Part shown: positions 16,940-26,189 of the stretch, piece after piece
Numbering within the stretch: the first letter of the stretch is position 1
How the letters are laid out: each line of letters opens with the position of its first letter
Assembly: GCA_023423065.1 (NCBI GenBank)
Contig: JAFAGC010000120.1
Span: 20,873-84,872, forward strand
From: Pseudomonadota bacterium
GTDB lineage: Bacteria > Pseudomonadota > Gammaproteobacteria > Steroidobacterales > Steroidobacteraceae
DNA: 64,000 bases
Direction: 5' to 3'
Program-made: the position numbers and the translations under genes
Notes under the pieces: generated by a model
Told to the model about the DNA's origin: nothing
What the model saw: only the letters and a program-made list of their open reading frames with translations
Database searches by the model: none

Positions 16940-19900
16940 ATGTCGGTAACCTCCGCAACTGTCAATCGGACGCGACTCGCGGTCTCCAATCCAACGCTCG
17001 CATTGTTGTGCGCGTGTTTCGTACTGAGCGGCGTCGCCGCCCTGGTCTACCAGACCGCGTGGACCCGCCAGTTCGCCATCGTGTTCGGCACGTCGGAACT
17101 GGCGCTCGCCACCGTGCTGGCCGCGTACATGGGCGGGCTTGCGCTCGGCGCCCTGCTCGCCGAGCGCTTCCTGCCCCGCGTCACCCGCCCGGTACTCACC
17201 TATGCGTTGCTCGAGATCGGCATCGCCGTGACGGCGATCTTCGCCGTGCCGATGTTGCTGCGGCTCGCCGATACCGCGCTGCAGGCGATGTTCGGCGGTC
17301 AACCTTCCCCGCCCTCGAGCGACGAGGCCGGCACCACGCTCTTCTATCTGATCAGCGCGTTCGTCGCGCTCGCCCTGCCGACCACGCTCATGGGCGCGAC
17401 GCTGCCGATGCTCGCGCGATACGCGGTCTCCGAGGAGAGCCAGATCGGACGGCGCATCGGCATGCTGTACGCGATGAACACGGCCGGCGCGGTCATCGGC
17501 GCGTTGCTCACGGCGTTCGTGCTGCTGCCCGATTTCGGTCTCGCGGGAGCGGTCTACGTCGGCGCCGCGATGAACATCGCCGTGTTCCTGCTCGCCTGGG
17601 CGCTCGCGCAGCGCACGCCGTCGATGGCGCCGCCGACCGGGTATGCGGTCGATGCACCCACGGTCGTCGCACCGCGCGCGCCGCGGTTCTCGCTGCGGCA
17701 ATTCCCGGGACCCGCGTGGGTGCTGCCGCTGATGCTGCTCGCGGGCGGCGTCGCGTTCTACCAGGAAGTCCTCTGGGCCCGCATGCTGGCGCACGTGGTG
17801 GGCAGCAGCATCTACGCCTTCGGCGTGATGGTCGCGAGCTTCCTCACGGGCATCGCGCTCGGCGGCGGTGCCGGCGCCGCGCTCGCGAAGGATCGCGAAC
17901 GCGCGGCCACCTGGCTCGGCGGCGCGTTGATCCTCGCGGCCGTCGCGGCCGGCGCCGCCTATCTACTCCTCGAAACCCTCTTGCCGAAAGACGCCGGCCT
18001 CATGGGCGGCAACCGGATTTCGCTGCTCTCCCTCTCCGTGCCGCTCAACACGCTGTTCTCCGGGCTGCTGCTGTTGCCGATGACCTTCGCGATCGGCATG
18101 ACGTATCCGCTCGCCGTGCGCGTGCTCGCGCACGGCGCCGACGACGCGGCACCCGCGAGCGCCCGCGTGTATTCCTGGAACACGGTCGGCGCGATCGTCG
18201 GCTCGCTCGCGGCGGGATTCGTGCTGATCCCCGCCCTGCGTTACGAGGGCGCGATCCGTGTCGCCGTATACGCAAGCGCCGCGCTCGGCGTGCTCGCGCT
18301 GTGGCTGCTCGTGCCGGTCAAGCGCACGATCGCCATCGCGGTATCGCTGTTCGCGTGCGCCGTGTTGCTCTTCATGCCGGAAAAACCCGAGAAGCTGCTC
18401 GTGACCTCGCCGCTCAACGTGGGCACCGGCAGGATCCTCCACTACGACGTCGGACGCAGCGCAAGCGTCGTGCTGCTCGCGCAGGACGGCGGCTTCGCGT
18501 TACGCACCAACGGTTTGCCCGAAGCGCTCATGGACACGCCGGGCATGCCGCCGCGATTCAGCGGCGAATACTGGCTCTCGCCACTCGCGCTCATCGCGCG
18601 GCCCGATGCGCGCGACATGTTGATCGTCGGATTCGGCGGCGGCGTCGTGGTCGAGGGCGTTCCTCCGACGGTGGCCAACATCGACGTCATCGAACTCGAG
18701 CCCGAGGTCATCACCGCCAATCGCCAGGTGAGCACGCACCGCCGTCGCGATCCGCTCGGCGATCCTCGCGTCAACGTGATCCTGAATGACGCGCGCGGCG
18801 CGCTGCGCCTGACCAGCCGCCGCTACGACGCGATCGTGTCGCAGCCCTCGCATCCGTGGACCGCGGGCGCGTCGCACCTGTACACGCGCGAGTTCATGGA
18901 GCTCGCGCGCGACCATCTCACGACCGACGGCGTGTTCGTGCAGTGGATGAACGTGATCTTCATGGACGAGGCCGTGTTGCGCTCGTTGACCGCGACGCTG
19001 CTGTCCGTCTTCCCCGAGGTGCGCGTCTACCATCCGGATCCGAACACCGTGGTGTTCCTCGCGAGCGCCGCGCCGCTCAACCTCGAAACCCAGGTCGCCC
19101 GCCCCGGGGTGCCGTTGCGCGCGACACGGCTCCACTACGCGCGATTCGGCATCACCAACGCTGAAGACCTGGTTGCCGCCCTGGTGCTCGATACCGACGG
19201 CGCCCGCCGCCTTTCCGCCGGCAGCCCGCTCATCACCGACGACGACAATCGCATCGCGACTTCGAGCGTCTTCGAGAGGGGCCGCGGCATGAATGCCGAC
19301 ACCAGCGGCCGCGTGTTCGCGCCGTTCGATCCGCTTCAGCGGCCCGACTCGTTCGTGTTCGGCGCGCTGCGCGACAGTCTCGACTTTCCCTACATCGTCC
19401 GCCGCAACAGCGTATTCACGCTGCTCGATCCGAGCGCCGTCGACCGTGTGGGCCGGCTCTCCAACATCCTCGGCGATACACCCGAAGGGATTCACGCGCG
19501 CGCGTCTTACTACCGCATGAGGCGCCAGGATCAGCGCGCCAGGGAACTGCTGCGCATCGGCATCGAGGAACATCCGGCGAGCGACATCCTTCGCATGGAA
19601 TTCCTGCGCGACTGGTTCGGCATGCTGGCCCGCGGCCGCACCGAGCCCGAGATCACCGAGGTCGCGACCGGGCTGGGCGAGCCCGGTAAGACCGTGCTGC
19701 GCGCCGCGCAACTCGCCGCGCGCGGCGAATGGCAGCAGGTCGCGGCCCTCGACGACGAACTCGCGACGGTTCCGTGGACGAACCTCTGGTACGGCGAGAC
19801 CGTGGAGATGCGCGCCAACTGGCGCTCGCGCGTCACCGGCGCCACGGTCAAGCGGCGTTTCGGCGACGAAGCCGTGCAGATGATCGATCGCCTCGCGATC

Positions 19901-20173
19901 ATGAATTCCTCGCTCGGCGTGTTCGTGTTGCGGGCACGCGCGGGGATCACCGCCGAGCGGCCCGACGTCGCCATGGAATCCGTATCCAACTACGCGCGCA
20001 TGGCGGTCGCCATGGCGAAATCCCGCGGAGTGCCCGCGGAGAACCTACGCGGCGATGCCGATGCCTTGCGCGAGATCCTCGGGAATGCCGAAAAACTCCC
20101 GGGTGCCGACGCGGTGCGCGCCGCCGAGGTACGAGCGGAAATCGACCGGCTGTCGCCGGCGGCGCCGAAGTAG
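16940..20173 (+). CDS. Fused MFS-like membrane protein / spermidine-synthase-like protein
   Basis: 1077-residue protein. Residues 1 to about 480 form a polytopic membrane region with many segments (for example LALLCACFVLSGVAALVYQ and YLISAFVALALPTTLMGATLPML), as in the fused MFS/spermidine synthase family. Residues about 490-770 form a cytosolic spermidine-synthase-like Rossmann domain with MLIVGFGGGVVVEGV, DVIELEPEVITANR and VSQPSHPWTAGASHLYTREF. The catalytic Asp region of true aminopropyltransferases is replaced by SQPSHPW, so synthase activity is doubtful. The C-terminal 300 residues look helical, TPR-like. The start ATG 16940 overlaps the possible ATG of the divergent SAM hydrolase. It ends directly against the convergent L,D-transpeptidase gene. 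Confidence 0.88.
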   Translation: MSVTSATVNRTRLAVSNPTLALLCACFVLSGVAALVYQTAWTRQFAIVFGTSELALATVLAAYMGGLALGALLAERFLPRVTRPVLTYALLEIGIAVTAIFAVPMLLRLADTALQAMFGGQPSPPSSDEAGTTLFYLISAFVALALPTTLMGATLPMLARYAVSEESQIGRRIGMLYAMNTAGAVIGALLTAFVLLPDFGLAGAVYVGAAMNIAVFLLAWALAQRTPSMAPPTGYAVDAPTVVAPRAPRFSLRQFPGPAWVLPLMLLAGGVAFYQEVLWARMLAHVVGSSIYAFGVMVASFLTGIALGGGAGAALAKDRERAATWLGGALILAAVAAGAAYLLLETLLPKDAGLMGGNRISLLSLSVPLNTLFSGLLLLPMTFAIGMTYPLAVRVLAHGADDAAPASARVYSWNTVGAIVGSLAAGFVLIPALRYEGAIRVAVYASAALGVLALWLLVPVKRTIAIAVSLFACAVLLFMPEKPEKLLVTSPLNVGTGRILHYDVGRSASVVLLAQDGGFALRTNGLPEALMDTPGMPPRFSGEYWLSPLALIARPDARDMLIVGFGGGVVVEGVPPTVANIDVIELEPEVITANRQVSTHRRRDPLGDPRVNVILNDARGALRLTSRRYDAIVSQPSHPWTAGASHLYTREFMELARDHLTTDGVFVQWMNVIFMDEAVLRSLTATLLSVFPEVRVYHPDPNTVVFLASAAPLNLETQVARPGVPLRATRLHYARFGITNAEDLVAALVLDTDGARRLSAGSPLITDDDNRIATSSVFERGRGMNADTSGRVFAPFDPLQRPDSFVFGALRDSLDFPYIVRRNSVFTLLDPSAVDRVGRLSNILGDTPEGIHARASYYRMRRQDQRARELLRIGIEEHPASDILRMEFLRDWFGMLARGRTEPEITEVATGLGEPGKTVLRAAQLAARGEWQQVAALDDELATVPWTNLWYGETVEMRANWRSRVTGATVKRRFGDEAVQMIDRLAIMNSSLGVFVLRARAGITAERPDVAMESVSNYARMAVAMAKSRGVPAENLRGDADALREILGNAEKLPGADAVRAAEVRAEIDRLSPAAPK

Positions 20174-21307
20174 CTAGAGTACCGGCGCCTCCTGCGCGGG
20201 GCGCGATTCGGGCGACGCCGATTCGGGCTCCGGTGCCGGCGCCGAGGGCGTTTCCGGCGCGGCTCCCGCCGGTGTTTCAATCGGCGTCCCGGGTGTCGCT
20301 TCCTGCGTCGCTGCGCTCGGGGACTCGATGGCGGCCTCCTGTGGAGCCTCCGCGGAAATCTCCGGAGCCAACTGCGGGACATCCGCCGGATCCATCTCGA
20401 GGCCGATCATCTGCGGCAATCCCGACGCCGCCTTCAGGGTCTCGAGCACGAAGTCCCAGTGGATTGCCGCGGGCGTTTCGCCGAGCGCCGCATTGGCCAT
20501 CGCATAGAAGCCTTCGAGATCGACTTCCGCCTGCTGACCCTGCGCGTCGATCGGTGGATGCACCTCGAGCCACACCTGGCCGTTCACGCGCGCGACTTTC
20601 ACCGGCTGGTTGATGAGCCACACCGGCGTGCCGACCTTCACCAACGGAAACAGCGCCTCGATGTCCTCGGGGTACATGCGGATGCAGCCGTGCGTCACGG
20701 CCATACCGACCGCGATCGGATTGTTCGTGCCGTGGATCAGATAGGCGCCCGGCGAGATGTTCAGGCGCATCGCGTACAGGCCGAGCGGATTGTTGGGCCC
20801 CGCGGGCACGACTCTCGGCAGCGGGTCGCCGCGCTCCGCGTGCTCCTTGCGTACGGACTCGGGCGGCGTCCACGTCGGGTTCTTGCGCTTGTCGACGATC
20901 TTCGTCTGGCCGAGCGGCGTCGCCCAGTCCATCTTGCCGATGCTGACGGGATACGTGATGACCTGCGGAATCTCGCCCTTCTTCGCCGGCGCGAAGTAAT
21001 ACAGCCGGTGTTCGGGCAAATTGATCACGATGCCCTCGCGCGGTCCCGCGGGCAGCAGCCGCTGGCCGGGAATGACCACGGGCGTGCCCTCACCCGGCAG
21101 CCACGTGTCGACGCCCGGGTTCGCGCGCAGGATCTCTTCGTAACCGAGCCCGTAGCGGCGGGCCAGATCCGGCAGCGTGTCCTCGTTGTGGGTGGTGATG
21201 GATTCGACGTCGCCGAACATCAGTGCACCCGTATCGACGAGCGGAAACTGCGCCGCGCTCGCCGCCGCGCCGCTGGTCAGCAGCGCCGCGAGAATCTTCA
21301 CTCGCAT
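20174..21307 (-). CDS. L,D-transpeptidase (YkuD domain) with LysM-like segment
   Basis: Exported cell-wall enzyme of 377 residues. A signal peptide (residues 1 to about 19, KILAALLTSGAAASA) is followed by a LysM-like segment (about 38-82, EDTLPDLARRYGLGYEEIL). A YkuD catalytic domain (about 90-230) then ends in the motif IHGTNNP...THGCIRMYPED, with His192 and nucleophile Cys208. These ErfK/YbiS-type enzymes form 3-3 crosslinks in peptidoglycan or attach lipoproteins. The C-terminal 80 residues are a low-complexity Pro/Glu/Ala/Thr tail, unusually long for the family. ATG 21307 has AAGGAA upstream. It is divergent from apt, 62 bases away. Confidence 0.93.
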   Translation of the reverse strand: MRVKILAALLTSGAAASAAQFPLVDTGALMFGDVESITTHNEDTLPDLARRYGLGYEEILRANPGVDTWLPGEGTPVVIPGQRLLPAGPREGIVINLPEHRLYYFAPAKKGEIPQVITYPVSIGKMDWATPLGQTKIVDKRKNPTWTPPESVRKEHAERGDPLPRVVPAGPNNPLGLYAMRLNISPGAYLIHGTNNPIAVGMAVTHGCIRMYPEDIEALFPLVKVGTPVWLINQPVKVARVNGQVWLEVHPPIDAQGQQAEVDLEGFYAMANAALGETPAAIHWDFVLETLKAASGLPQMIGLEMDPADVPQLAPEISAEAPQEAAIESPSAATQEATPGTPIETPAGAAPETPSAPAPEPESASPESRPAQEAPVL

Positions 21308-21369
21308 CGAACGTTCCTTTGCAGTGGTTTCTGGACACAGTCTTGCACAAATCTCTACACTCGGCCGCC

Positions 21370-21906
21370 GTGAATGACGCACAACTCGCCTTTCTCAGGG
21401 AATCGATCCGTACGATCCCCGACTACCCCAAACCCGGTATCCAGTTCCGCGACATCACGACGTTGTTGCGCGACGAGCGCGCCTTCACGGCGACCATCGA
21501 CGCCCTGTGCGCGCCCTGGGTCGACGCGAAAATCGACAAGGTTGCCGGCATCGAGGCACGCGGTTTCATTCTGGGTGGAGCCGTCGCTCACTGCCTGAAG
21601 GCAGGATTCGTTCCGATCCGCAAGCGCGGCAAGCTGCCGCACGAAACGGTCCGCGTCGCCTACTCCCTCGAGTACGGCGTCGACGAGATGGAAATGCACA
21701 AGGATGCGATCCGGACCGGCGAGCGGGTGTTGTTGCTCGACGACCTCATCGCGACCGGTGGAACGGCGACCGCGGCGGCGCAGTTGCTGGGCTCCGCGGG
21801 CGCGCAGGTGATGGCGGCCTGTTTCGTGATCGATCTTCCGGCACTGGGTGGCGCGGAACGGCTTCGCAAATCCGGTATCGAGGTGCAGGCGCTGCTGAAA
21901 TTCTGA
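21370..21906 (+). CDS. apt: Adenine phosphoribosyltransferase
   Basis: Purine-salvage enzyme of 178 residues converting adenine and PRPP to AMP. The N-terminal IRTIPDYPKPGIQFRDITTL is the hallmark of Apt, followed by GIEARGFILGGAVA and IRKRGKLPHETV. The PRPP-binding loop is VLLLDDLIATGGTATAA (about 118-134). The start is GTG 21370; upstream in-frame codons are not conserved. The two GST genes follow on the same strand, the first after 19 bases, so they may form an operon. Confidence 0.96.
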   Translation: MNDAQLAFLRESIRTIPDYPKPGIQFRDITTLLRDERAFTATIDALCAPWVDAKIDKVAGIEARGFILGGAVAHCLKAGFVPIRKRGKLPHETVRVAYSLEYGVDEMEMHKDAIRTGERVLLLDDLIATGGTATAAAQLLGSAGAQVMAACFVIDLPALGGAERLRKSGIEVQALLKF

Positions 21907-21925
21907 ACGACATCGGAGGGGTTTG

Positions 21926-22693
21926 ATGACGGTGCATCTCTACCACTGGGAGCCCAACGCCAATTCAGGCAAACCCATGCTCACCCTCGCCGAGAAAGGC
22001 GTGCCCTTCGAGAGTCACTACACCGACCTGCTCAAGTTCGATCAGCACCAGCCCACCTATCTCGCGATCAACCCGGACGGCACGATTCCCACGCTGGTCC
22101 ACGGATCGCGCGTACTGACCGAATCGACGCCGATGATGGAATACGTCGACGACGAGTTCGACGGACCGCCGTTGAAACCCCGCGATCCCAAGGAACGCTG
22201 GCGCATGCGCTGGTGGATGCGGTTCCTCGATGCCTACTACGGGCCATCGCTGAGCATGATCGGCTGGAGCGTGTTCGTGGGCCCTGCGGTACGGCAGCGG
22301 CCGCGGGAAGAACTCGAAGCCGCGATCGCACGCATTCCGCTCGAATCGCGGCGCATCGCGTGGCGCAAGGCGATGTTCAACGAATTCACGGCGGCGGAGC
22401 TCGACGAGTCGCGCCGCCGCGTACGCTTCTGCACGGATGTGCTCGAGCAGCACCTGTCGCGCCATGCGTGGATCGCGGGCAAGACGTTTTCGCTCGGCGA
22501 CATCAACGGCTTCAATCTCGGCTACGCGCTGCCGCTGTCGCAGCCGGATCACTGCAACGATCGGAAAACGCCGCACATCATGGAGTGGCTGCGCAAGATC
22601 TACGAGCGGCCGGCGACGAAGGAAGTCTGGAAGCTCGGACGCACCGCGATGGCGGAACGCGTGAAATTCCTGGAGCGTGGCCGCCATGCTTGA
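21926..22693 (+). CDS. Glutathione S-transferase, LigF/beta-etherase-like
   Basis: GST of 255 residues. The thioredoxin-like N-terminal domain begins VHLYHWEPNANSGKPML, with Ser/Asn in the glutathione-activating position, and carries the NPDGTIPTLVHG cis-proline loop and the LTESTPMMEYVDD glutathione-gamma-glutamyl contact. The helical C-terminal domain has the GWSVF...RRIAWRKAMFNEF stretch and the SLGDINGFN capping motif. The overall pattern resembles LigF-type beta-aryl etherases of sphingomonads from memory, so lignin-derived ethers are a candidate substrate, not demonstrated. ATG 21926 has GGAGGG five bases upstream. Confidence 0.85.
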   Translation: MTVHLYHWEPNANSGKPMLTLAEKGVPFESHYTDLLKFDQHQPTYLAINPDGTIPTLVHGSRVLTESTPMMEYVDDEFDGPPLKPRDPKERWRMRWWMRFLDAYYGPSLSMIGWSVFVGPAVRQRPREELEAAIARIPLESRRIAWRKAMFNEFTAAELDESRRRVRFCTDVLEQHLSRHAWIAGKTFSLGDINGFNLGYALPLSQPDHCNDRKTPHIMEWLRKIYERPATKEVWKLGRTAMAERVKFLERGRHA

Positions 22694-23483
22694 GCTCTAC
22701 ACATCGGAACCCAACACGTTTTTCCTCAAGCCGCTCATCGCGCTGTACGAGAAGCAGTCGGAGTTCGCGATCCGCTGGTTCGACGCGGAGAACTTCGACC
22801 AAATTTCGCTGAGTTTGCCGGCGGAGCTCGAGAACGAAGTCGAAGCGCGATTGCATCTCGAGCGCGAAGGGCCACTGCTGCTTCACGACGGATCGCTGAT
22901 CTCGAATTCCGGATTCATGCTCGAATACATCGCGGAGGCGCTGCCGGGCACACCGCTGCTGCCGAAGACGCCGTACGACCTGTATCGCGCGCATGCCTCC
23001 GCGCAATTTCTCGGCGCGCACCTGGGATCGCTCGTCCCCGTCCTGGGCTGCGCGAAGTATCTCGCGCCGAAACTCGCGGCGCGCGATCGCGCGGCCGTCG
23101 ATGCCGCGATCGCGAAGATGGAACCGGTGGAGCGGCGACAGTCGTGGGCCGCGCTGCTGGATGGCACCTACACGCCCGAGATCCTCGGCATCGCAAGCGA
23201 GCGCCTGAAGTTTCCCGTGCAACGCGTCGAGAAGCAGCTCGCGGAAGGCGCGTGGCTCGCCGGCGCGCAGTTCAGCATCGCCGACATCGATGCCTTTGCG
23301 CTGTTGAGGTCAGTGCCGGATCTCGCACCCGGGGTCGCCAACGACAACGCGACGCCGCGACTGATGGAGTATCTGAAACGCATCGAGCAGCGGCCATCGG
23401 TGAGGGCGTCGCTGGCGATTTCGCGGAGCGGGAATCCCGGGCAGCATTTCGTCCCGGGAGTGGAGCCGTCACGATGGGGATGA
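22686..23483 (+). CDS. Glutathione S-transferase, second tandem copy
   Basis: GST of 265 residues, overlapping the preceding GST by eight bases. The N-terminal domain (MLELYTSEPNTFFLKPLIAL) resembles its neighbour, but the cis-proline region differs: LEREGPLLLHDGSLISNSGF has no NPxGxIP motif. The C-terminal domain keeps a RRQSW...GTYTPEIL stretch aligned with the LigF-like signature and the FSIADIDAFAL capping box. It looks like a diverged paralogue; the pair could form a heterodimer or act on related substrates. No substrate can be named. Confidence 0.82.
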   Translation: MLELYTSEPNTFFLKPLIALYEKQSEFAIRWFDAENFDQISLSLPAELENEVEARLHLEREGPLLLHDGSLISNSGFMLEYIAEALPGTPLLPKTPYDLYRAHASAQFLGAHLGSLVPVLGCAKYLAPKLAARDRAAVDAAIAKMEPVERRQSWAALLDGTYTPEILGIASERLKFPVQRVEKQLAEGAWLAGAQFSIADIDAFALLRSVPDLAPGVANDNATPRLMEYLKRIEQRPSVRASLAISRSGNPGQHFVPGVEPSRWG

Positions 23484-23613
23484 AGTGTGAGATGTCGAAG
23501 TGTGAAACCTCGGCGCCCGTCTTCGGTGATATCGGTACGGAGACACTTGATCGCGCCGCAGCCCCACGGGTGCCGCAGGGCATCGATATCAGGACGCCGA
23601 CGCTGAAGACACG

Positions 23614-24336
23614 ATGACCGCCCTGGTCCTGCTCCCCGGCCTCTCCTGCGATGCCGCCGTCTGGGCGCACGCGCGCGCGGCATTCGCGCCGCGCGTCGAC
23701 GTCCACATCGCGGATTACGGAGCGCTCGATTCGCTGCCGGCGATGGCGCGGCACGTGCTGGACGCCGTCGAAGGCGACATCGCGATCGCCGGTCACTCGA
23801 TGGGCGGACGCGTGGCGCTCGAGATGTTTCGCGTCGCGCCCGAACGCATCCGCGGCATTGCGCTGCTCGACACGGGCACCCAGTCGCTCGCCACGGGTGA
23901 AGCGGGTGAACGCGAAATCGCGGGCCGGCACGAACTCGTCGGAATCGCGCGGCGCGATGGCATGGCGGCCATGGCCGGACGTTGGGTGCAGGGCATGGTC
24001 TGGAAACCGCGACTCGCGGAAAAACCATTGATCGATGGCATCGTCGCGATGTTCGCGCGCGGCAGCGCCGAGATCTTCGCGGCTCAGATCCGGGCACTGA
24101 TCGCGCGGCCCGATGCGGGCGAGCTGCTGCCGCGCATCGCCTGCCCCGCGCTGGTGTTGTGCGGCGAGGACGACAGCTGGGCGCCCGCGGCACGCCATCG
24201 CGAGATGGCGCAACGGATTCCCGGCGCGACGCTCGTCCTCGTGCCCGACTGCGGCCACATGTGCACGCTCGAGCGCCCCGAAGCGGTGACGCAGGCCCTG
24301 CTCGATTGGTATGGCCGGATCGGATCCGAGCCCTAG
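23614..24336 (+). CDS. Alpha/beta hydrolase
   Basis: Alpha/beta-fold hydrolase of 240 residues. The nucleophile is Ser62 in AIAGHSMGGRVALEM. The acid is in LVLCGEDDSWAP and the histidine in VPDCGHMCTLERPE, completing the triad. There is no signal peptide, so it is cytosolic. It belongs to the broad esterase/MhpC-like group; substrate is unknown. It lies 130 bases after the GST pair on the same strand and overlaps the end of the convergent SnoaL-like gene by four bases. Confidence 0.85.
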   Translation: MTALVLLPGLSCDAAVWAHARAAFAPRVDVHIADYGALDSLPAMARHVLDAVEGDIAIAGHSMGGRVALEMFRVAPERIRGIALLDTGTQSLATGEAGEREIAGRHELVGIARRDGMAAMAGRWVQGMVWKPRLAEKPLIDGIVAMFARGSAEIFAAQIRALIARPDAGELLPRIACPALVLCGEDDSWAPAARHREMAQRIPGATLVLVPDCGHMCTLERPEAVTQALLDWYGRIGSEP

Positions 24337-24797
24337 AACATCGTGTTTTCGTTCGCGGACTTTTCCGGGATCGGCTGTACGACATCCCAGTGTTCGACGA
24401 TCTTTCCCTTCTCGAAGCGGAAGATGTCGACCACCGCCATGCCGCGATCCTCGGGATTCATGCGCACGTGCGAATGCAGCACGACGATGTCGCCGTCGAC
24501 ATAGGCGTGCTTGAAATCGTAGGTCCAGCCGGGCAGCGCGATCAGCGCCTTGCCGAGGACCTCCACCGCCGCTTCCTTGCCGTCCGGCGCGATGGGGTTG
24601 TGCTGGATGTACTTGTCGCCGACGTACTTGTCGAAGCCTTCCTTCACCTTCTTCTGGTTGAAGACCATGTCCATGAACGCGATGACCTTCTGCGCGTTCG
24701 GCTTCTTGCTGATGTCCGCATCGGCGCGGGCGGCGGCGGTGCACAACAACACGAGCGCCAGCAGCCGGGTGGTTAGATGATGGGTCCTGGTTCGCAT
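24333..24797 (-). CDS. Exported SnoaL/NTF2-like protein
   Basis: 154-residue protein with a signal peptide (RLLALVLLCTAAARADA) followed by a SnoaL/NTF2-like cone domain: VIAFMDMVFNQKKVKEGFDKYV, YIQHNPIAPDGKEA, HSHVRMNPEDRGMAVVDIFRFEKGKIVEHWDVVQPIPE. This subgroup is often annotated as a predicted ester cyclase or NTF2-fold protein. The conserved His-Asp pairs (QHNP, EHWD) line the pocket. ATG 24797 is preferred because GGAGGAATCAC precedes it. Function is unknown. Confidence 0.85.
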   Translation of the reverse strand: MRTRTHHLTTRLLALVLLCTAAARADADISKKPNAQKVIAFMDMVFNQKKVKEGFDKYVGDKYIQHNPIAPDGKEAAVEVLGKALIALPGWTYDFKHAYVDGDIVVLHSHVRMNPEDRGMAVVDIFRFEKGKIVEHWDVVQPIPEKSANENTMF

Positions 24798-24977
24798 GTG
24801 ATTCCTCCCTTCCCTTGCCACCCATCGTAGCCCATGCGCGGGGTGGCGCGAATTGCACTCATGGTCCAGTCGCGCTCCCTGTCAGTCGAGTCCGGGCGTC
24901 GCGACCTCGTGACCGCATGCCTCGAGGCGCGTACGGTTCCGAGACTGAAGCGCCGCGCGGCTGCTAATGTCGCGCGC

Positions 24978-25700
24978 GTGACGACACCCGCGACTTTCGT
25001 GCTGATTCACGGCGCCTGGCATGGCGCCTGGTGCTGGCACAAGCTCGTGCCGCTGCTGACGGCGCAGGGTCATCGCGTGGTCGCACCCGACCTGCCCTCC
25101 ATGGGCGACGATTCGACACCGGCCTCTTCGGTCACACTGGATTCGTGGGCCCGCTTCGTCGCGGACCTCGTCGCGGAGCAACCGGAACCGGTCGTCCTGG
25201 TCGGCCACAGCCGTGGCGGAATCGTGATCAGCCAGGCCGCGGAGCTCGTCCCCGGGCGCATCGCGCGGCTGGTCTATCTATCGGCGTACCTTCTCCCGGC
25301 CGGCGAGACGCTCGCGGATGCCGCACGCGCGGACGAAGGATCGCTGGTGCCGGTCAACATGGTTCCCGCCGCAACGGGCGTGACCTGCACGCTGCGGCCG
25401 CGCGTCGTGCGCGACGCGTTTTATGGCCATTGCAGCGACGCGGACGTGGAGTTCGCGCGCGCGCGGCTGTCGCCCGAGCCGCTCAAGCCCCTGGTGACCC
25501 CGTTGACCGTGACGCCCGGGAACTTCGGCCGCGTCCCGCGCGCATACATCGAGAGCCGCGACGACAAGACCGTCTCGCATGCTGCCCAGAGGCTCATGCA
25601 GGCGCGGCTGCCCTGCGATCCGGTGTTCACGCTCGACGGCGATCACTCGCCGTTCCTGTCGGCGCCTCAGGACCTGGCGCGGATATTGATCTCGATCTGA
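24978..25700 (+). CDS. Alpha/beta hydrolase, methylesterase/hydroxynitrile-lyase-like
   Basis: 240-residue alpha/beta hydrolase of the SABP2/MES-like group. The N-terminal oxyanion strand FVLIHGAWHGAWCWHKLVPLL and HRVVAPDLPSMGDD are diagnostic. Ser78 lies in VLVGHSRGGIVISQAA, and a C-terminal LDGDHSPFLSAPQ carries the histidine. GTG 24978 is preferred because conserved sequence starts at the next strand; the open frame continues upstream to 24834 without homology. The last 34 bases overlap the convergent VOC gene. Natural substrate is unknown. Confidence 0.85.
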   Translation: MTTPATFVLIHGAWHGAWCWHKLVPLLTAQGHRVVAPDLPSMGDDSTPASSVTLDSWARFVADLVAEQPEPVVLVGHSRGGIVISQAAELVPGRIARLVYLSAYLLPAGETLADAARADEGSLVPVNMVPAATGVTCTLRPRVVRDAFYGHCSDADVEFARARLSPEPLKPLVTPLTVTPGNFGRVPRAYIESRDDKTVSHAAQRLMQARLPCDPVFTLDGDHSPFLSAPQDLARILISI

Positions 25701-26071
25701 ATCCCGTCGGGATCGTGCACGAAGAGCTGGCGCAGGTCGCTGGCCGGAACGCGCGTGGCGCGGTACTTCACGCCATGTTTCTCGAAGCTCGCGACGAGCT
25801 CGTCGTAATTGTCGGCCGCGAACGCAATGTGATCGACGCTGCCGCTGCCGTGCCGCTCCCGCGCCGCATCGTCGAGCCGTCCGGTGGCCACGTAGCTGGC
25901 TTGCCCGGCGACGTGCACCACAGCGACGTCACCCACATAGATCCACAACCCCTCGAAGTCGAACGGCGGCCGCGGCCCCGTGCGCAAGCCGAGCACATCG
26001 CAATAAAAGTGCCGCGTCTTCTCGAGGTCCTTCGACAGCACCATGTAGTGCTGCATCTGCGTGATAGGCAT
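25667..26071 (-). CDS. VOC (glyoxalase/extradiol-dioxygenase fold) protein
   Basis: 134-residue vicinal-oxygen-chelate protein with two beta-alpha-beta-beta-beta modules. Metal-ligand positions look present: His8 in MQHYMVLSKDLEKTRHFY, a His in VDHIAFAADNYDEL and a Glu in DPDGIQIEIN. Such proteins include dioxygenases, fosfomycin-type resistance enzymes and glyoxalases; the substrate is not predictable. Start ATG 26071 is immediately preceded by a REP repeat, leaving no Shine-Dalgarno; Met6 (26056) is an alternative start. The upstream neighbour on the same strand is the MetE-like gene. Confidence 0.82.
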   Translation of the reverse strand: MPITQMQHYMVLSKDLEKTRHFYCDVLGLRTGPRPPFDFEGLWIYVGDVAVVHVAGQASYVATGRLDDAARERHGSGSVDHIAFAADNYDELVASFEKHGVKYRATRVPASDLRQLFVHDPDGIQIEINIRARS

Positions 26072-26073
26072 GG

Positions 26074-26186
26074 GTGGGGAAAGTGGTGCCGGTGTAAAAA
26101 GTGGGGATTAGCGCCGCACTCGTCGCCGCTGTCAACGCCTGTTCGGGCTAATCCCCACTTTTACACCGGCACCGCTATCCCCACCT
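26074..26186. repeat. Inverted pair of two-box REP elements
   Basis: Left unit 26074-26111 and right unit 26148-26186 are near-identical in opposite orientation, separated by about 36 bases. Each unit has a core GTGCCGGTGTAAAA flanked by two direct boxes of the type GTGGGGAWWAG. The pair would form a long hairpin. It fills the space between the MetE-like stop (26190) and the VOC start (26071). Two more copies flank the RAYT gene at 28992-29831. Confidence 0.9.
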
Positions 26187-26189
26187 CCG

